From: an uncultured Thermotogae bacterium
GTDB lineage: Bacteria; Thermotogota; Thermotogae; Mesoaciditogales; Mesoaciditogaceae
Length of the DNA stretch: 32,929 bases
Assembly (NCBI GenBank): GCA_913056255.1
Contig: CAJXLN010000019.1
Span: forward strand, 1 to 32,929
Reading direction: 5' to 3'
In this document: piece after piece, positions 24,399-32,680 of the stretch
Layout of the letters: each line of letters opens with the position of its first letter
Numbering within the stretch: the first letter of the stretch is position 1
Position numbers and translations under genes: made by a program
The notes under the pieces: model-generated
The model's input: the letters and a program-made list of their open reading frames with translations, nothing else
The model's database searches: none
Told to the model about the DNA's origin: nothing

Positions 24399-24832
24399 AA
24401 GTTATTGATTTCATGGAAAAGGACGTTACTGCCATATTCATCGATGAGACCGTTGAGGAGTTCATTCAAGCTTGTGCTCGTCAATTTCGTGCAGGTATGC
24501 CGGTAGTGGACAGCGAAATGTACGTTATCGGAGTTATAACAGAGAGCGACATAATTCATGCCATCGTTCCCAGTTACATGGAGATGCTTCACTCCACTTC
24601 ATTCATTCCCGACACGGATATCGTGAAAGAGCGTTTAGAAGATATAAAAAACAAGTCCATATCCGAGTTCATGAGCAGAAAAGTTGATGTCTTAAAAACT
24701 ACAGATACCCTCTTAAGTGCTGCCGCTTTGATAATAAAACATGGATACAGATTTGTACCCGTGATCGATGAAGAAAATCACTTAGTTGGAATTGTAACGC
24801 GTGCTGGCCTTTTGAAGGCTCTTTTGAAGTGA
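24395..24832 (+). CDS. CBS-domain pair protein
   Basis: This 145-residue protein consists of two CBS domains: VIDFMEKDVTAIFIDETVEE to GMPVVDSEMYVIGVITESDI, then SEFMSRKVDVLKTTDTLLSA to FVPVIDEENHLVGIVTRAGL. Such pairs bind adenine nucleotides and act as energy sensors on partner proteins. There is no other domain. It overlaps both neighbours by 4 bases. The partner may be the upstream kinase, but that is inference. Confidence 0.9.
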   Translation: MKVIDFMEKDVTAIFIDETVEEFIQACARQFRAGMPVVDSEMYVIGVITESDIIHAIVPSYMEMLHSTSFIPDTDIVKERLEDIKNKSISEFMSRKVDVLKTTDTLLSAAALIIKHGYRFVPVIDEENHLVGIVTRAGLLKALLK

Positions 24833-26031
24833 AATATCATATACACACATTGGGATGTAAATTCAATCAATACGAAAGTGCCCAGATCGATGAAATTCTG
24901 AGACATTCGGGTCATGTTAGGAGTAGTGCAGAAGACGCAGATGTTATCGTGATCAACAGTTGTGCGGTAACAGGAGAAGCCACCAGGAAATCTTTACAGA
25001 TTGCAAGGCACTTTCAAAGAAAAAATCCGCATTCTAAAATAGTATTTACCGGATGTGTAGTCCACGATAGAAAGATAGACGGATTTGACTTGGTTCTTGG
25101 AAATGGTGAAAAGTTTCGAATATCAAAACTCATTGAGAAAACCGGTACATTCTTCAATTCAACTTATTACCTTGAAGACACTTTGAATTGCACGATAAAG
25201 GAAATACCAAATCACACTCGTGCCTTCTTAAATGTAGAAAATGGATGCAATTGGGGGTGTGCTTATTGTGCTATACCTCATTTTCGAGGTACGCGTATAC
25301 GCTCCAAACCCTATGATGTTGTTGTAAAAGAAGCATACGAAATGATCAACTCTGGTGTCAAAGAAATAGTTATTACGGGAATAAACATCGCTTTGTACAA
25401 CGATGGGAATGTGGATTTGCACGATCTCGTGAAAGGCATATTGGAGATAAAAGGTGACTTTCGTATCAGACTTAGCTCAATTGATCCTCTAAGTGCGATG
25501 AGTTTGTTGGATCTTTTTGAAAAACCAGGGCTCTGTCATCATCTCCATCTTTCCGTGCAAAGTGGTTCAGACACGGTGTTGAAGAGAATGAAACGTCAGT
25601 ACACTTCTCAAGATATTCTAAATGTGGTAAGAAGATTTCGAAGCGTAGATGATCTTTTTGCATTTTCTGTCGACGTGATCGTTGCTTTTCCAGGCGAAAC
25701 GGAAAGCGACTTCCAACAAACTTACAATCTTCTCAAAGAGACTCGCGTTTCAAGAGTGCACATTTTCCCATTCTCTGCGCGGCCTCACACATTGGCTTTA
25801 TCCATGAAAGATCAAGTGAAAAATGAAGTTAAGAGAAAAAGAGTGAAAATCTTAAAAGTGCTGGCTGACGAACTTTCAAAAAAGTATTTAAAAAAACTTG
25901 AAGGTACATCGCAACGTATATTAGTGGAGCGTACGGAAGGCAGCAAAATCGAAGGCTTGGATCAGTATTACGTTCGTCATTCAATAGAGTGCGACGGTAA
26001 AGTAGGCAATTTCGTGGAATGCAAGATTTAG
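24829..26031 (+). CDS. mtaB: tRNA t6A37 methylthiotransferase MtaB
   Basis: MtaB, 400 residues, is a radical SAM enzyme that converts t6A to ms2t6A at position 37 of tRNAs reading ANN codons. Its N-terminal domain has HIHTLGCKFNQYESAQIDEI, INSCAVTGEATRKS and FTGCVV. The radical SAM motif is GCNWGCAYCAIPHFRGTRIR near residues 139-158. The C-terminal part is short and TRAM-like. The VITGINIALY segment and the CNWGCAYC spacing favour MtaB over MiaB and RimO. The start is GTG at 24829. A second methylthiotransferase, rimO, lies 8 kb upstream. Confidence 0.9.
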   Translation: MKYHIHTLGCKFNQYESAQIDEILRHSGHVRSSAEDADVIVINSCAVTGEATRKSLQIARHFQRKNPHSKIVFTGCVVHDRKIDGFDLVLGNGEKFRISKLIEKTGTFFNSTYYLEDTLNCTIKEIPNHTRAFLNVENGCNWGCAYCAIPHFRGTRIRSKPYDVVVKEAYEMINSGVKEIVITGINIALYNDGNVDLHDLVKGILEIKGDFRIRLSSIDPLSAMSLLDLFEKPGLCHHLHLSVQSGSDTVLKRMKRQYTSQDILNVVRRFRSVDDLFAFSVDVIVAFPGETESDFQQTYNLLKETRVSRVHIFPFSARPHTLALSMKDQVKNEVKRKRVKILKVLADELSKKYLKKLEGTSQRILVERTEGSKIEGLDQYYVRHSIECDGKVGNFVECKI

Positions 26032-26042
26032 GGGGGATATTC

Positions 26043-26873
26043 ATGAGAGTTTACATTAACGATCGATGGGTTGATGGGGACGATGTACGCGTAAGTGCCA
26101 CTGATCGTGGGTTTATGTACGGAGAAGGTGTATATGAAAGTTTAAGAACGTACACAAAAAGGATCTTCGCTCCACGCCAACATTACGAGCGTTTAAAGCG
26201 ATCCGCTGAAATTATGCGATTACCCTTTCATATGAGCTTTGAAAAATTCCGCAATATCCTTTACGAAGGAATAAACGATCTTGAACAAGACTGCACTATC
26301 AGAATAATGCTCACAGCAGGAGATGGGGAAAAACCAAATTTATTCGTGTACATCATGGAACTTCAATCACCCAACGAAGATCTTTACACCTATGGTGTGA
26401 ACGTTGGAATATCAAGGTACCGCAAAATCCCAAGAATTTCCCTTCCACCAATTCTTAAAACTAATTCTCAGGCTCATTTAAGACTGGCACGACAAGAAAA
26501 AGAAGAATTCTACGAGATCATCTTTTTGAATCACGAAGGATTTGTTGCCGAGGGAAGCATGAGTAATGTTTTTTTGGTGGAAAATGGAACAGTTGTGACT
26601 CCCTCTCTTGAAACGGGAATACTCGATGGAATCACAAGAAACGTCGTGATGGAACTCGCAAAATCGCTTGGAATAGTGCTTGAAGAAAAAACAATCGATG
26701 TGGATGAGCTATTCAACTGTTCGGAGATTTTCTTGACACGAACGAGTGCTGAAATAATCCCTGTGAAAAGAATAGAGAATAGAGTTTTGTTTGAAAACGA
26801 ACCTGGCGGTATAACTTCCCTCTTGATGGAAAATTTTAGACCTCATATTTTCAATGAACAATCCCTTTGGTGA
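26043..26873 (+). CDS. Class IV aminotransferase (branched-chain / D-amino acid / ADC lyase group)
   Basis: This 276-residue PLP enzyme of fold type IV starts with VYINDRWVDGDDVRVSATDR, then GFMYGEGVYESLRTYTKRIF. The catalytic Lys is in LPPILKTNSQAHLRLARQE, and the PLP-phosphate contacts are in EGSMSNVFLVENGTVVTPS and GILDGITRNVVMELA. FLTRTSAEIIPV closes the fold. These motifs do not tell branched-chain aminotransferase from D-alanine aminotransferase or 4-amino-4-deoxychorismate lyase. A short protein with IRIMLTAGDG is compatible with all three. The ATG at 26043, after AGGGGGGAT, is preferred to the upstream ATG at 26019 inside mtaB. Confidence 0.88.
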   Translation: MRVYINDRWVDGDDVRVSATDRGFMYGEGVYESLRTYTKRIFAPRQHYERLKRSAEIMRLPFHMSFEKFRNILYEGINDLEQDCTIRIMLTAGDGEKPNLFVYIMELQSPNEDLYTYGVNVGISRYRKIPRISLPPILKTNSQAHLRLARQEKEEFYEIIFLNHEGFVAEGSMSNVFLVENGTVVTPSLETGILDGITRNVVMELAKSLGIVLEEKTIDVDELFNCSEIFLTRTSAEIIPVKRIENRVLFENEPGGITSLLMENFRPHIFNEQSLW

Positions 26874-26914
26874 AATTAATGCCAATGGTACGTCAAAATC
26901 GGTGAATTTTAGCG

Positions 26915-26953
26915 GAAAAAGGCCTTCACATTTATTTTTCGGCCGTTTCTTTT
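26915..26953 (+). terminator. Probable weak terminator after the aminotransferase gene
   Basis: GGCC (26921-26924) pairs with GGCC (26941-26944), extended by A/T pairs (26917-26919 with 26946-26948) around a mismatch. A T-rich tail follows. The loop is large (16 bases), so the call is tentative. Confidence 0.4.
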
Positions 26954-26969
26954 AATTTTCTCCGATCTG

Positions 26970-26978
26970 TGGCATAAT
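26970..26978 (+). promoter_or_regulatory. Extended -10 promoter of the yicC-coaBC operon
   Basis: TGGCATAAT lies 31 bases before the proposed yicC start. It is a TGn-extended element with one mismatch in the hexamer. No strong -35 box was found. Confidence 0.5.
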
Positions 26979-27009
26979 AATAGATATTACAATATGCAAG
27001 GTGATTTTA

Positions 27010-27882
27010 TTGAAAAGCATGACGGGATATTCAAGAGTTGTAGAAAGTGTAAATGGTGTTACGTACTCTTTGGAGATCAAAGGTGTTAACCATAAATATT
27101 TAAACGTCTCTTTCTCTTTGCCTTCGCTTTTTTCCTCTTTTGAAATCAAATCGTTGCCGGTGATACGTGAATACGTTAAACGCGGAAGCATCCTTGTGAA
27201 AGCGGATATTCGAGGTGGTTTCGAATCTGAACTCGTGCAACCAGATCTTGCGCTTGCCAAAGCCTATTACAAGGCAATTATCGATATAAAAAGAGAATTA
27301 AAACTCAACTCCTCTGGAGTAAGCATTAGCGATATAATCGGAGTCCAGGGACTTTTTAAGACGTATTTAAAACCAGAGGTCGAAAAAGATATTTGGAAAG
27401 GCTTTGAACTGGTGTTGAGAAAAGCTCTTGATTCTTACAATCGTTCACGTGAAATAGAAGGAGAAAAACTCAAAGAATATCTATCATACCATCTTGATAT
27501 TCTTGAAAAAACGGTGAAAAAAATGCACTCCTATGAAAGTGCCAATCGGGAGCGTTACAGAGAGATGATACTTGAAAGAATCAAGGAGTTTTCGGAGATC
27601 AAGATAGATGAACAAAGACTTGAACAAGAAGTAATTCTCATGATTCAGAGATCGGACATAGGGGAAGAGCTTTCACGTCTGGAAGGACACATCTCTCGCG
27701 CACGTGAATTGATGAAAGCGGACGAGGCCGTTGGAAGTGAGATCGATTTTCTCTTTCAGGAGCTCACTCGTGAAATAAACACACTTTCAAACAAATCGAA
27801 AATACCTGAAGTTTTAAGCCCAGTTGTTAAATCCAAAAGTATCATCAAGAAACTCAGGGAGCAAGTCCAAAATACTGAATGA
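27010..27882 (+). CDS. yicC: YicC family endoribonuclease-like protein
   Basis: YicC, 290 residues, starts KSMTGYSRVVESV with SLEIKGVNHKYLNVSFSLPS, the family signature, and ends IDFLFQELTREINTLSNKSK, followed by the VLSPVVKSKSIIKKLREQVQN helix. Homologues have been described as RNases acting in RNA turnover. The middle helical part (about 150-240) is usual. TTG at 27010 is chosen because it gives the conserved beginning MKSMTGY and lies 4 bases after AAGGTGAT. GTG at 27001 is inside that ribosome-binding site. Confidence 0.9.
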   Translation: MKSMTGYSRVVESVNGVTYSLEIKGVNHKYLNVSFSLPSLFSSFEIKSLPVIREYVKRGSILVKADIRGGFESELVQPDLALAKAYYKAIIDIKRELKLNSSGVSISDIIGVQGLFKTYLKPEVEKDIWKGFELVLRKALDSYNRSREIEGEKLKEYLSYHLDILEKTVKKMHSYESANRERYREMILERIKEFSEIKIDEQRLEQEVILMIQRSDIGEELSRLEGHISRARELMKADEAVGSEIDFLFQELTREINTLSNKSKIPEVLSPVVKSKSIIKKLREQVQNTE

Positions 27883-27900
27883 AGGGTTGGAGGGATAGGT

Positions 27901-28200
27901 ATGTATGGACTGATCAACATTGGATTTGGAAACGTAGTCATAGGTGATAGGGTGATAGTGATCGTAAATCCAGAATCCGCACCGCTTAAAAGGTTGAAAG
28001 ATGGTGCAAAAGATGATGGTAAACTTATAGATGCAACGTATGGACGAAAAACCAGATCGATTCTCATTACCGACAGCAACCACGTGATTCTCAGCGCTAT
28101 ACAACCAGAAACAATTGCTCAAAGGTTCAAAGAGTATCTCATGCAAAAAGAAGAACCTTTACATGTTGTGGAATCCAAAATGAAAAATCATAGAACATGA
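27901..28200 (+). CDS. remA: RemA/DUF370 family regulatory protein
   Basis: This 99-residue member of the DUF370 family reads [20 protein letters not shown], then [40 protein letters not shown] and [14 protein letters not shown]. In Bacillus RemA is a DNA-binding ring that activates biofilm matrix genes. In this phylum the role is not known to me. The order yicC-remA-gmk-rpoZ-coaBC is widely conserved. It overlaps gmk by 4 bases. Confidence 0.93.
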   Translation: MYGLINIGFGNVVIGDRVIVIVNPESAPLKRLKDGAKDDGKLIDATYGRKTRSILITDSNHVILSAIQPETIAQRFKEYLMQKEEPLHVVESKMKNHRT

Positions 28201-28808
28201 AAGGTATTCTCTTCATTGTAAGCGGCCCTTCAGGAGCCGGAAAAACTACTATAATTAAAGGAGTTCTGGAGAATTTAGAAGATGTGGCGTTTTCCGTTTC
28301 TTACACGACGCGCCCAAAACGTGAAGGAGAAGAAGAAGGAAAAGATTATTTCTTTATCGACAAATCTGCTTTCAGGAACATGATAGATAAAAAAGACTTT
28401 TTAGAATGGCAAGAAGTGCACGGTCACCATTACGGTACATCGAAGAGTTATGTGAATTCTCAAATGAACAAAGGAGTAAACGTCCTTCTCGATATAGACG
28501 TAAAAGGTGCAAAAAGTGTCAAAAGCCAAATAAACGATTCAGTGCTCATTTTCATTGCCCCACCTTCTTTTCAAGATCTGAAAGAAAGACTTATAAAGCG
28601 CCACACTGAAGACCCAAAAAACTTCAGAAAGAGACTGGAAGATGCGCGTTACGAGTTATCACAGATATCAAAATTTGACTACCTTATCGTCAATCATGAT
28701 GTTCAAACGTCTATAAAACAGCTGGAATCCACGATCATAGCTGAACAGCTTAAAGTTTCAAGGAGAAGTGAATTCGTTGGGAAATACAAATTTTACAAGG
28801 AGGTATGA
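28197..28808 (+). CDS. gmk: Guanylate kinase
   Basis: Gmk, 203 residues, phosphorylates GMP to GDP. P-loop GPSGAGKTT lies at residues 9-17. The GMP-binding segment is [20 protein letters not shown], followed by [30 protein letters not shown] and the [18 protein letters not shown] segment with the lid complete it. Length is normal. It overlaps remA and ends in the region of the rpoZ ribosome-binding site. Confidence 0.96.
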   Translation: MKGILFIVSGPSGAGKTTIIKGVLENLEDVAFSVSYTTRPKREGEEEGKDYFFIDKSAFRNMIDKKDFLEWQEVHGHHYGTSKSYVNSQMNKGVNVLLDIDVKGAKSVKSQINDSVLIFIAPPSFQDLKERLIKRHTEDPKNFRKRLEDARYELSQISKFDYLIVNHDVQTSIKQLESTIIAEQLKVSRRSEFVGKYKFYKEV

Positions 28809-28810
28809 CT

Positions 28811-29065
28811 TTGAAAAGAAATGTGTACGAAACTTTAATGAACAAATATGGTAATAAATTCGCGATCACAATGGCAGCCGCGAAAAGAGCCGAAAGTCTC
28901 AATGAACTTTCTAAGCCATTGATAAAAACGAATGAAGTCAATCTCATTTCGATCGCATTTGAAGAGATGGCACAGAATTACGTTGAAATAAAGAATTCTG
29001 AAATGCTCAAGTTACTCTCTGCAAATGTGAAGTATTCCAAGTACACAGAAGAAGAAAATGCCTAA
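28811..29065 (+). CDS. rpoZ: DNA-directed RNA polymerase subunit omega
   Basis: Omega, 84 residues, helps assemble beta' in RNA polymerase. NKYGNKFAITMAAAKRAESL is the conserved core, and VNLISIAFEEMAQNYVEI follows. Two starts are possible. The ATG at 28805 directly abuts the ribosome-binding sequence AAGGAGGT (28797-28804), with no spacing. TTG at 28811 lies 6 bases after it and is preferred. It overlaps coaBC by 8 bases. Confidence 0.88.
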   Translation: MKRNVYETLMNKYGNKFAITMAAAKRAESLNELSKPLIKTNEVNLISIAFEEMAQNYVEIKNSEMLKLLSANVKYSKYTEEENA

Positions 29066-30248
29066 AATTCTTCTTTGCGTTACGGGTGGAGTTGCCGCTT
29101 ACAAAGCAATAGATCTTGTTAGTTCCATGAGAAAACGTGGCGACGAAGTTCGCATTTTGATGACGGAATCTGCCACTCGCTTTGTTTCACCTGTAAGCTT
29201 TTCATCCGTGGGAAATTTTCCCGTGTACACGGATGCTTTCGAGGTAAGTGATGGTCGGATTTTACATACCACGCTTTCTTTATGGGGTGACATTTTAGTT
29301 GTAGCTCCTATGACTGCCAACACGGCGGCTAAAATAGCTAACGGTATCGCTGACAATATTGTTGCCATGACTGTGCTGGCATTTAATGGACCCAAAATAG
29401 GAGTTCCTTCGATGAATGTCAGAATGTACGAGAATCCAATCACCACTCAAAATCTCTCGAAACTTTCCAAAATAGGTTGGCATATTTTAGAACCGGCAAC
29501 GGGCCATCTTGCTGATGGTGAATACGGAAAGGGAAGGTATCCTGATAACAGCCAAATTCTCTTCGAGATCGAAAAAGCGCTTGGGCCAGCTGATTACAAA
29601 GATATAAACGTCCTCGTTACTGCTGGTCCAACTCGTGAACCAATCGATCCGGTAAGGTACATAACCAACAGATCTTCAGGAAAAATGGGATACGAAATCG
29701 CCAAAGCTGCGAAAATTCGTGGCGCCAACGTGTTTTTGGTTTCTGGCCCGGTAGCACTTCCCGCGCCTTATGGTATTGAGAGAAAAAGTGTTCAAACTGC
29801 CAACGAAATGAAAAATGCCATCCTGGATCGAATGGAATGGGCGGATATTATAGTGATGGCCGCTGCGGTTGCGGATTACAAGCCTTCAGTATTTTCAAAC
29901 CAAAAGATAAAAAAACGTGCCGATGAAATGAACCTACATTTGGTGAAGACTGGGGATATTTTGGAGGAAGTTTCGAAAATGCGAAAACCCAATCAATTCG
30001 TTGTAGGTTTTGCGGCCGAGACGGAAAATCTTTTGGAAAACGCTCGATACAAGTTAGAATCAAAGAAGCTCGACATGATAGTTGCCAACGACATTTCGCA
30101 TTCGAACATTGGATTTGATTCGGACTACAACGAAGTGACGATCATTTGTGGAAACAACAATGTGATCCATATAGGACGAAACAAAAAATCTTCCATTGCT
30201 CAAAATATTTTGGATATTATAAGATCACATAGAGTTAAACTCGCGTAA
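29058..30248 (+). CDS. coaBC: Phosphopantothenoylcysteine decarboxylase/synthetase CoaBC
   Basis: This 396-residue bifunctional enzyme of coenzyme A synthesis joins cysteine to 4'-phosphopantothenate and decarboxylates the product. The N-terminal flavoprotein domain (CoaC) has LLCVTGGVAAYKAIDL, catalytic His70 in RILHTTLS, and VVAPMTANTAAKIANGIADN. It also has VPSMNVRMYENP. The substrate-recognition clamp reads EPATGHLADGEYGKGR, with Asp153 where Cys of LACG is usual. The C-terminal CoaB domain has VLVTAGPTREPIDPVRYITN, then RSSGKMGYEIAKAA, the AAAVADYKP motif and FVVGFAAET. It is the last gene of the operon. The Cys replacement is known from some other phyla, so activity is not excluded. Confidence 0.94.
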   Translation: MPKILLCVTGGVAAYKAIDLVSSMRKRGDEVRILMTESATRFVSPVSFSSVGNFPVYTDAFEVSDGRILHTTLSLWGDILVVAPMTANTAAKIANGIADNIVAMTVLAFNGPKIGVPSMNVRMYENPITTQNLSKLSKIGWHILEPATGHLADGEYGKGRYPDNSQILFEIEKALGPADYKDINVLVTAGPTREPIDPVRYITNRSSGKMGYEIAKAAKIRGANVFLVSGPVALPAPYGIERKSVQTANEMKNAILDRMEWADIIVMAAAVADYKPSVFSNQKIKKRADEMNLHLVKTGDILEEVSKMRKPNQFVVGFAAETENLLENARYKLESKKLDMIVANDISHSNIGFDSDYNEVTIICGNNNVIHIGRNKKSSIAQNILDIIRSHRVKLA

Positions 30249-30258
30249 ACTTTTATAC

Positions 30259-30300
30259 TTGACAAATATGGTATTATTTATATACCCGATAAGGGTATAT
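30259..30300 (+). promoter_or_regulatory. pdo-trxB promoter overlapped by a perfect dyad operator
   Basis: TTGACA (30259-30264) is a consensus -35 box. TATACC (30281-30286) lies at 16 bases as the -10 box. The -10 is inside the perfect inverted repeat ATATACCC-GATAA-GGGTATAT (30280-30300). A protein bound there would block the promoter. The ATACCC-N5-GGGTAT form resembles operators of CsoR/CstR-type repressors, which sense copper or reactive sulfur. The regulator gene is not in the window. Confidence 0.65.
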
Positions 30301-30316
30301 TGTGGAGGTGAAAAAA

Positions 30317-30997
30317 ATGGCAGTTCTTCTTTCAGAAGAAGATAGAAAGTATTTAACAGAACTGTTCCAAAAAGAATTAAAATCTGAGATTAAAATTCTT
30401 TTTTTCAAAAGTGATAACAAAGACGAGTGTCAATACTGCGATGTAACTCAACAAATACTTGGAGAACTCTCAGAATTGAATGAGAAGATAAATGTTGAGA
30501 TCCATGATTTCAATGCAGAAAAAGAGCTCGCTGAAAAGTACAAACTCGAGATGATACCAGCAATTGTGATGCTTGATTCTAAAGATAACGATATGCGAAT
30601 CAGATTTTATGGTGTACCCTCTGGATATGAATTTTCTACTCTCATAGAGGATGTTATAGCCACTTCTAAAGGTGGAGAAGTGGAATTGTCTTCAGCCACA
30701 CTCGAAGCTCTTGAGGATCTCGACAGGCCCATAAAACTTCAGGTTTTCGTTACGCCTACTTGCCCGTACTGTCCAAAGGCAGTATTAACAGCTCAGAAAC
30801 TTGCCATGAAATCTTCTTTTATTCAGGGCGAAATGGTGGAAGCCAATGAATTTCCAGAGCTCTCCATGAAATATAACGTTTCATCTGTTCCTCACATAAT
30901 AATCAACGAAGGTGAAGGTGAATTTGTAGGTGCTCTTCCGGAAGATGCGTTTGTTGAGCAGATAATGAACGTTGTAAAAGAAGGAGGAGGAATCTAA
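30317..30997 (+). CDS. pdo: Protein disulfide oxidoreductase, glutaredoxin-like, two thioredoxin folds
   Basis: This 226-residue thermophile-type protein disulfide oxidoreductase has two active sites: DECQYCD (Cys38 and Cys41) in the first thioredoxin fold and TPTCPYCPKA (Cys149 and Cys152) in the second. The cis-Pro loops are EMIPAIV and SSVPHIIIN. Such proteins form and isomerise disulfides in the cytoplasm of hyperthermophiles and accept electrons from the neighbouring thioredoxin reductase. The ATG at 30317 is chosen, since GGAGGTG at 30304-30310 is a ribosome-binding site and the in-frame GTG at 30302 lies at its edge. trxB follows after 4 bases. Confidence 0.92.
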   Translation: MAVLLSEEDRKYLTELFQKELKSEIKILFFKSDNKDECQYCDVTQQILGELSELNEKINVEIHDFNAEKELAEKYKLEMIPAIVMLDSKDNDMRIRFYGVPSGYEFSTLIEDVIATSKGGEVELSSATLEALEDLDRPIKLQVFVTPTCPYCPKAVLTAQKLAMKSSFIQGEMVEANEFPELSMKYNVSSVPHIIINEGEGEFVGALPEDAFVEQIMNVVKEGGGI

Positions 30998-31001
30998 AAA
31001 T

Positions 31002-31952
31002 ATGGCAATGTTTAACCTTTCCAGCATGTCTAAACCAACGCAAAGTGCTTACGATGTCGTAATCGTTGGAGCGGGACCGGGAGGGTTATCCGCGGCACTT
31101 TACGCGGCACGAGCGCGTTTGAAAACTCTCATTTTGGAAAGGGCAACTGAAGGTGGGCAAATAACGTTGACCAACGTTGTCGAAGATTATCCCGGATTCG
31201 ATTTGATCACCGGCCAAGAATTGGCTGATAAATTCACCGAACACGCACGTAAGTTTGGTACGAACTTTGCCAACGAAGAAGTTGTAGAAATGGATTTGAC
31301 AGGAGAAGTGAAAAAGATAAAAACAGATCTTGGTAACGAGTACACATCCAAAGTTGTGATAATGGCGACAGGAAGCAATCCGAGAAAATTAGGTGTTCCG
31401 GGTGAAGACGAGTTCGCAAATAGAGGCGTTTCTTACTGCGCGGTATGTGATGGTTCATTTTTTAAAGATAAGCGACTTGTTGTCGTTGGAGGTGGAGACA
31501 GTGCAGTCGAAGAAGCGATCTATCTCTCAAAGATCGCTTCAGAAGTCACCATTGTACACAGAAGAGACAAATTGAGAGCTCAAAAAATCGTTCAAGAGAG
31601 AGCCTTTAAGATTCCCAACATGAAATTCGTCTGGAACTCGATCGTAACCGAAATAGGTGGAAATAATTCTGTAGAATACGTTACGATTAAGAATGTGAAA
31701 AGTGGTGAATTGACGAAACACCCAACATCTGGTGTTTTCATATACATTGGACTGGTACCAAATTCAGAACTTGTTAAAGACATCGTGAAAACGGATGAGC
31801 ACGGTTTTATTTTGACGAATGAACGCATGGAAACAAACGTTAAGGGTGTTTACGCTGTTGGTGATGTGAGAAAAACCGTATTAAGGCAAGTGGTAACTGC
31901 AGCAGCAGATGGAGCAATTGCCGCAATAGATCTCGGCAAATACTTTGATTGA
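31002..31952 (+). CDS. trxB: Thioredoxin reductase
   Basis: This 316-residue flavoprotein reduces thioredoxin-like proteins. The FAD-binding motif is VVIVGAGPGGLSAALYAARA. The redox-active pair is in VSYCAVCDGSFF. The pyridine nucleotide motif is VVVGGGDSAVEEA, followed by HRRDKLRAQ, whose Arg pair suggests NADPH. The C-terminal FAD motif is VYAVGDVR. Length and order are normal for the low-molecular-weight type. It is co-transcribed with pdo, its likely electron acceptor. The start is ATG at 31002, after GGAGGAGG. Confidence 0.95.
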   Translation: MAMFNLSSMSKPTQSAYDVVIVGAGPGGLSAALYAARARLKTLILERATEGGQITLTNVVEDYPGFDLITGQELADKFTEHARKFGTNFANEEVVEMDLTGEVKKIKTDLGNEYTSKVVIMATGSNPRKLGVPGEDEFANRGVSYCAVCDGSFFKDKRLVVVGGGDSAVEEAIYLSKIASEVTIVHRRDKLRAQKIVQERAFKIPNMKFVWNSIVTEIGGNNSVEYVTIKNVKSGELTKHPTSGVFIYIGLVPNSELVKDIVKTDEHGFILTNERMETNVKGVYAVGDVRKTVLRQVVTAAADGAIAAIDLGKYFD

Positions 31953-31991
31953 ACAAATCAAGATAAAATGCGCAAGCAAGTACATCTAAAA

Positions 31992-32021
31992 AACCGCCTT
32001 CCTTTAGCACGGGAGGCGGTT
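31992..32021 (-). terminator. Intrinsic terminator between trxB and the envelope protein gene
   Basis: AACCGCCTTCC (31992-32002) pairs with GGGAGGCGGTT (32011-32021), 11 pairs including one wobble, around 8 bases. On the minus strand the stem ends in a run of six T, so it best serves the gene at 32045-32533. On the plus strand it follows trxB but lacks a T-run. Confidence 0.75.
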
Positions 32022-32044
32022 GTGTTATCGATTATCGTGATTTC

Positions 32045-32533
32045 TCAAAAATAGTAGAAAAGCCCCGACGTAAAGTCAAAACTAATTGGGAAATAATATT
32101 CTCCAAATTTGAAAGATGGGCCCAAAGCTGTGTACTCCATTATCTTTCCCTTAAGGCCTGGTAACTGACTTTCAAAGTTTACGAATAGAGCCGGTCCTGC
32201 AAAAGCTCCAAAAATAGAGGAGTATGAAAATTCAACACCTGCAGAAGCCACGGCACCGTATCCTATATCTAATTTCCCTATTTTTTTGTTTTCTGTTGTT
32301 GTTCCTAAATCTGTGGCATATATATTTCCAAGCTTCATGCCCCCACCGGCCGTTAATCCAAATGGAAATGAAATGCCCCCGTACATGAATGCATTGTTTC
32401 CAATTTCTGTTCCAAGAGATATCGTTCCCCCTCCGATCGTGTCATAGTCATAGGTGACCCCGATCATGACTCCAAATCCCATACTTCCCACTACGATCGC
32501 AATGATCGCAAGAACAACCAAATTCTTTTTCAT
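32045..32533 (-). CDS. Small exported beta-barrel-like envelope protein
   Basis: This 162-residue protein has a clear signal peptide (KKNLVVLAIIAIVVGSMGFG). Alternating strands rich in Gly, Tyr and Phe follow, for example ISFPFGLTAGGGMKLGNIYA and YGAVASAGVEFSYSSIFGAF. The C-terminus is SGLFYYF, ending in Phe as outer-membrane barrels usually do. It is small enough for about eight strands. I do not recognise a named family. A location in the outer sheath is inferred. ATG at 32533 is preferred to the longer frame from 32581 because GGAAGTGA precedes it and the signal peptide starts there. Confidence 0.7.
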   Translation of the reverse strand: MKKNLVVLAIIAIVVGSMGFGVMIGVTYDYDTIGGGTISLGTEIGNNAFMYGGISFPFGLTAGGGMKLGNIYATDLGTTTENKKIGKLDIGYGAVASAGVEFSYSSIFGAFAGPALFVNFESQLPGLKGKIMEYTALGPSFKFGEYYFPISFDFTSGLFYYF

Positions 32534-32579
32534 TAAAAAATCACTTCCTTTACAAGGATATGTAAAATACTGTAGAATC

Positions 32580-32588
32580 ATTATAACA
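32580..32588 (-). promoter_or_regulatory. Extended -10 promoter of the envelope protein gene
   Basis: On the minus strand TGTTATAAT lies 47 bases before the ATG at 32533. No clear -35 box was found. Confidence 0.6.
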
Positions 32589-32621
32589 TATACACAAAAT
32601 CATAACCAAATATTTTAACTG

Positions 32622-32680
32622 AATTTGTGTGTCGACTTTACACTTTGAAGTCTAAATCTTTTTCGCTTTGCAAGCGATAA
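32622..32680 (+). repeat. Direct repeat copy A
   Basis: AATTTGTGTGTCGACTTTA to CTTTGCAAGCGATAA is repeated at 32869-32929 with a few changes and two extra bases. The end contains the hairpin TCGCTT-TGC-AAGCGA (32663-32677). It is not a terminator on either strand, since the T/A run precedes the stem. Confidence 0.75.

Noticed and set aside
16356-26031. rimO and mtaB as duplicate miaB-type genes
   Set aside because: Their N-terminal motifs (LGCPKN against LGCKFN) and spacing differ in the way that separates RimO from MtaB.
32663-32677. Hairpin TCGCTTTGCAAGCGA as an intrinsic terminator
   Set aside because: The T/A run is on the wrong side of the stem for either strand, and the hairpin recurs as part of a direct repeat.
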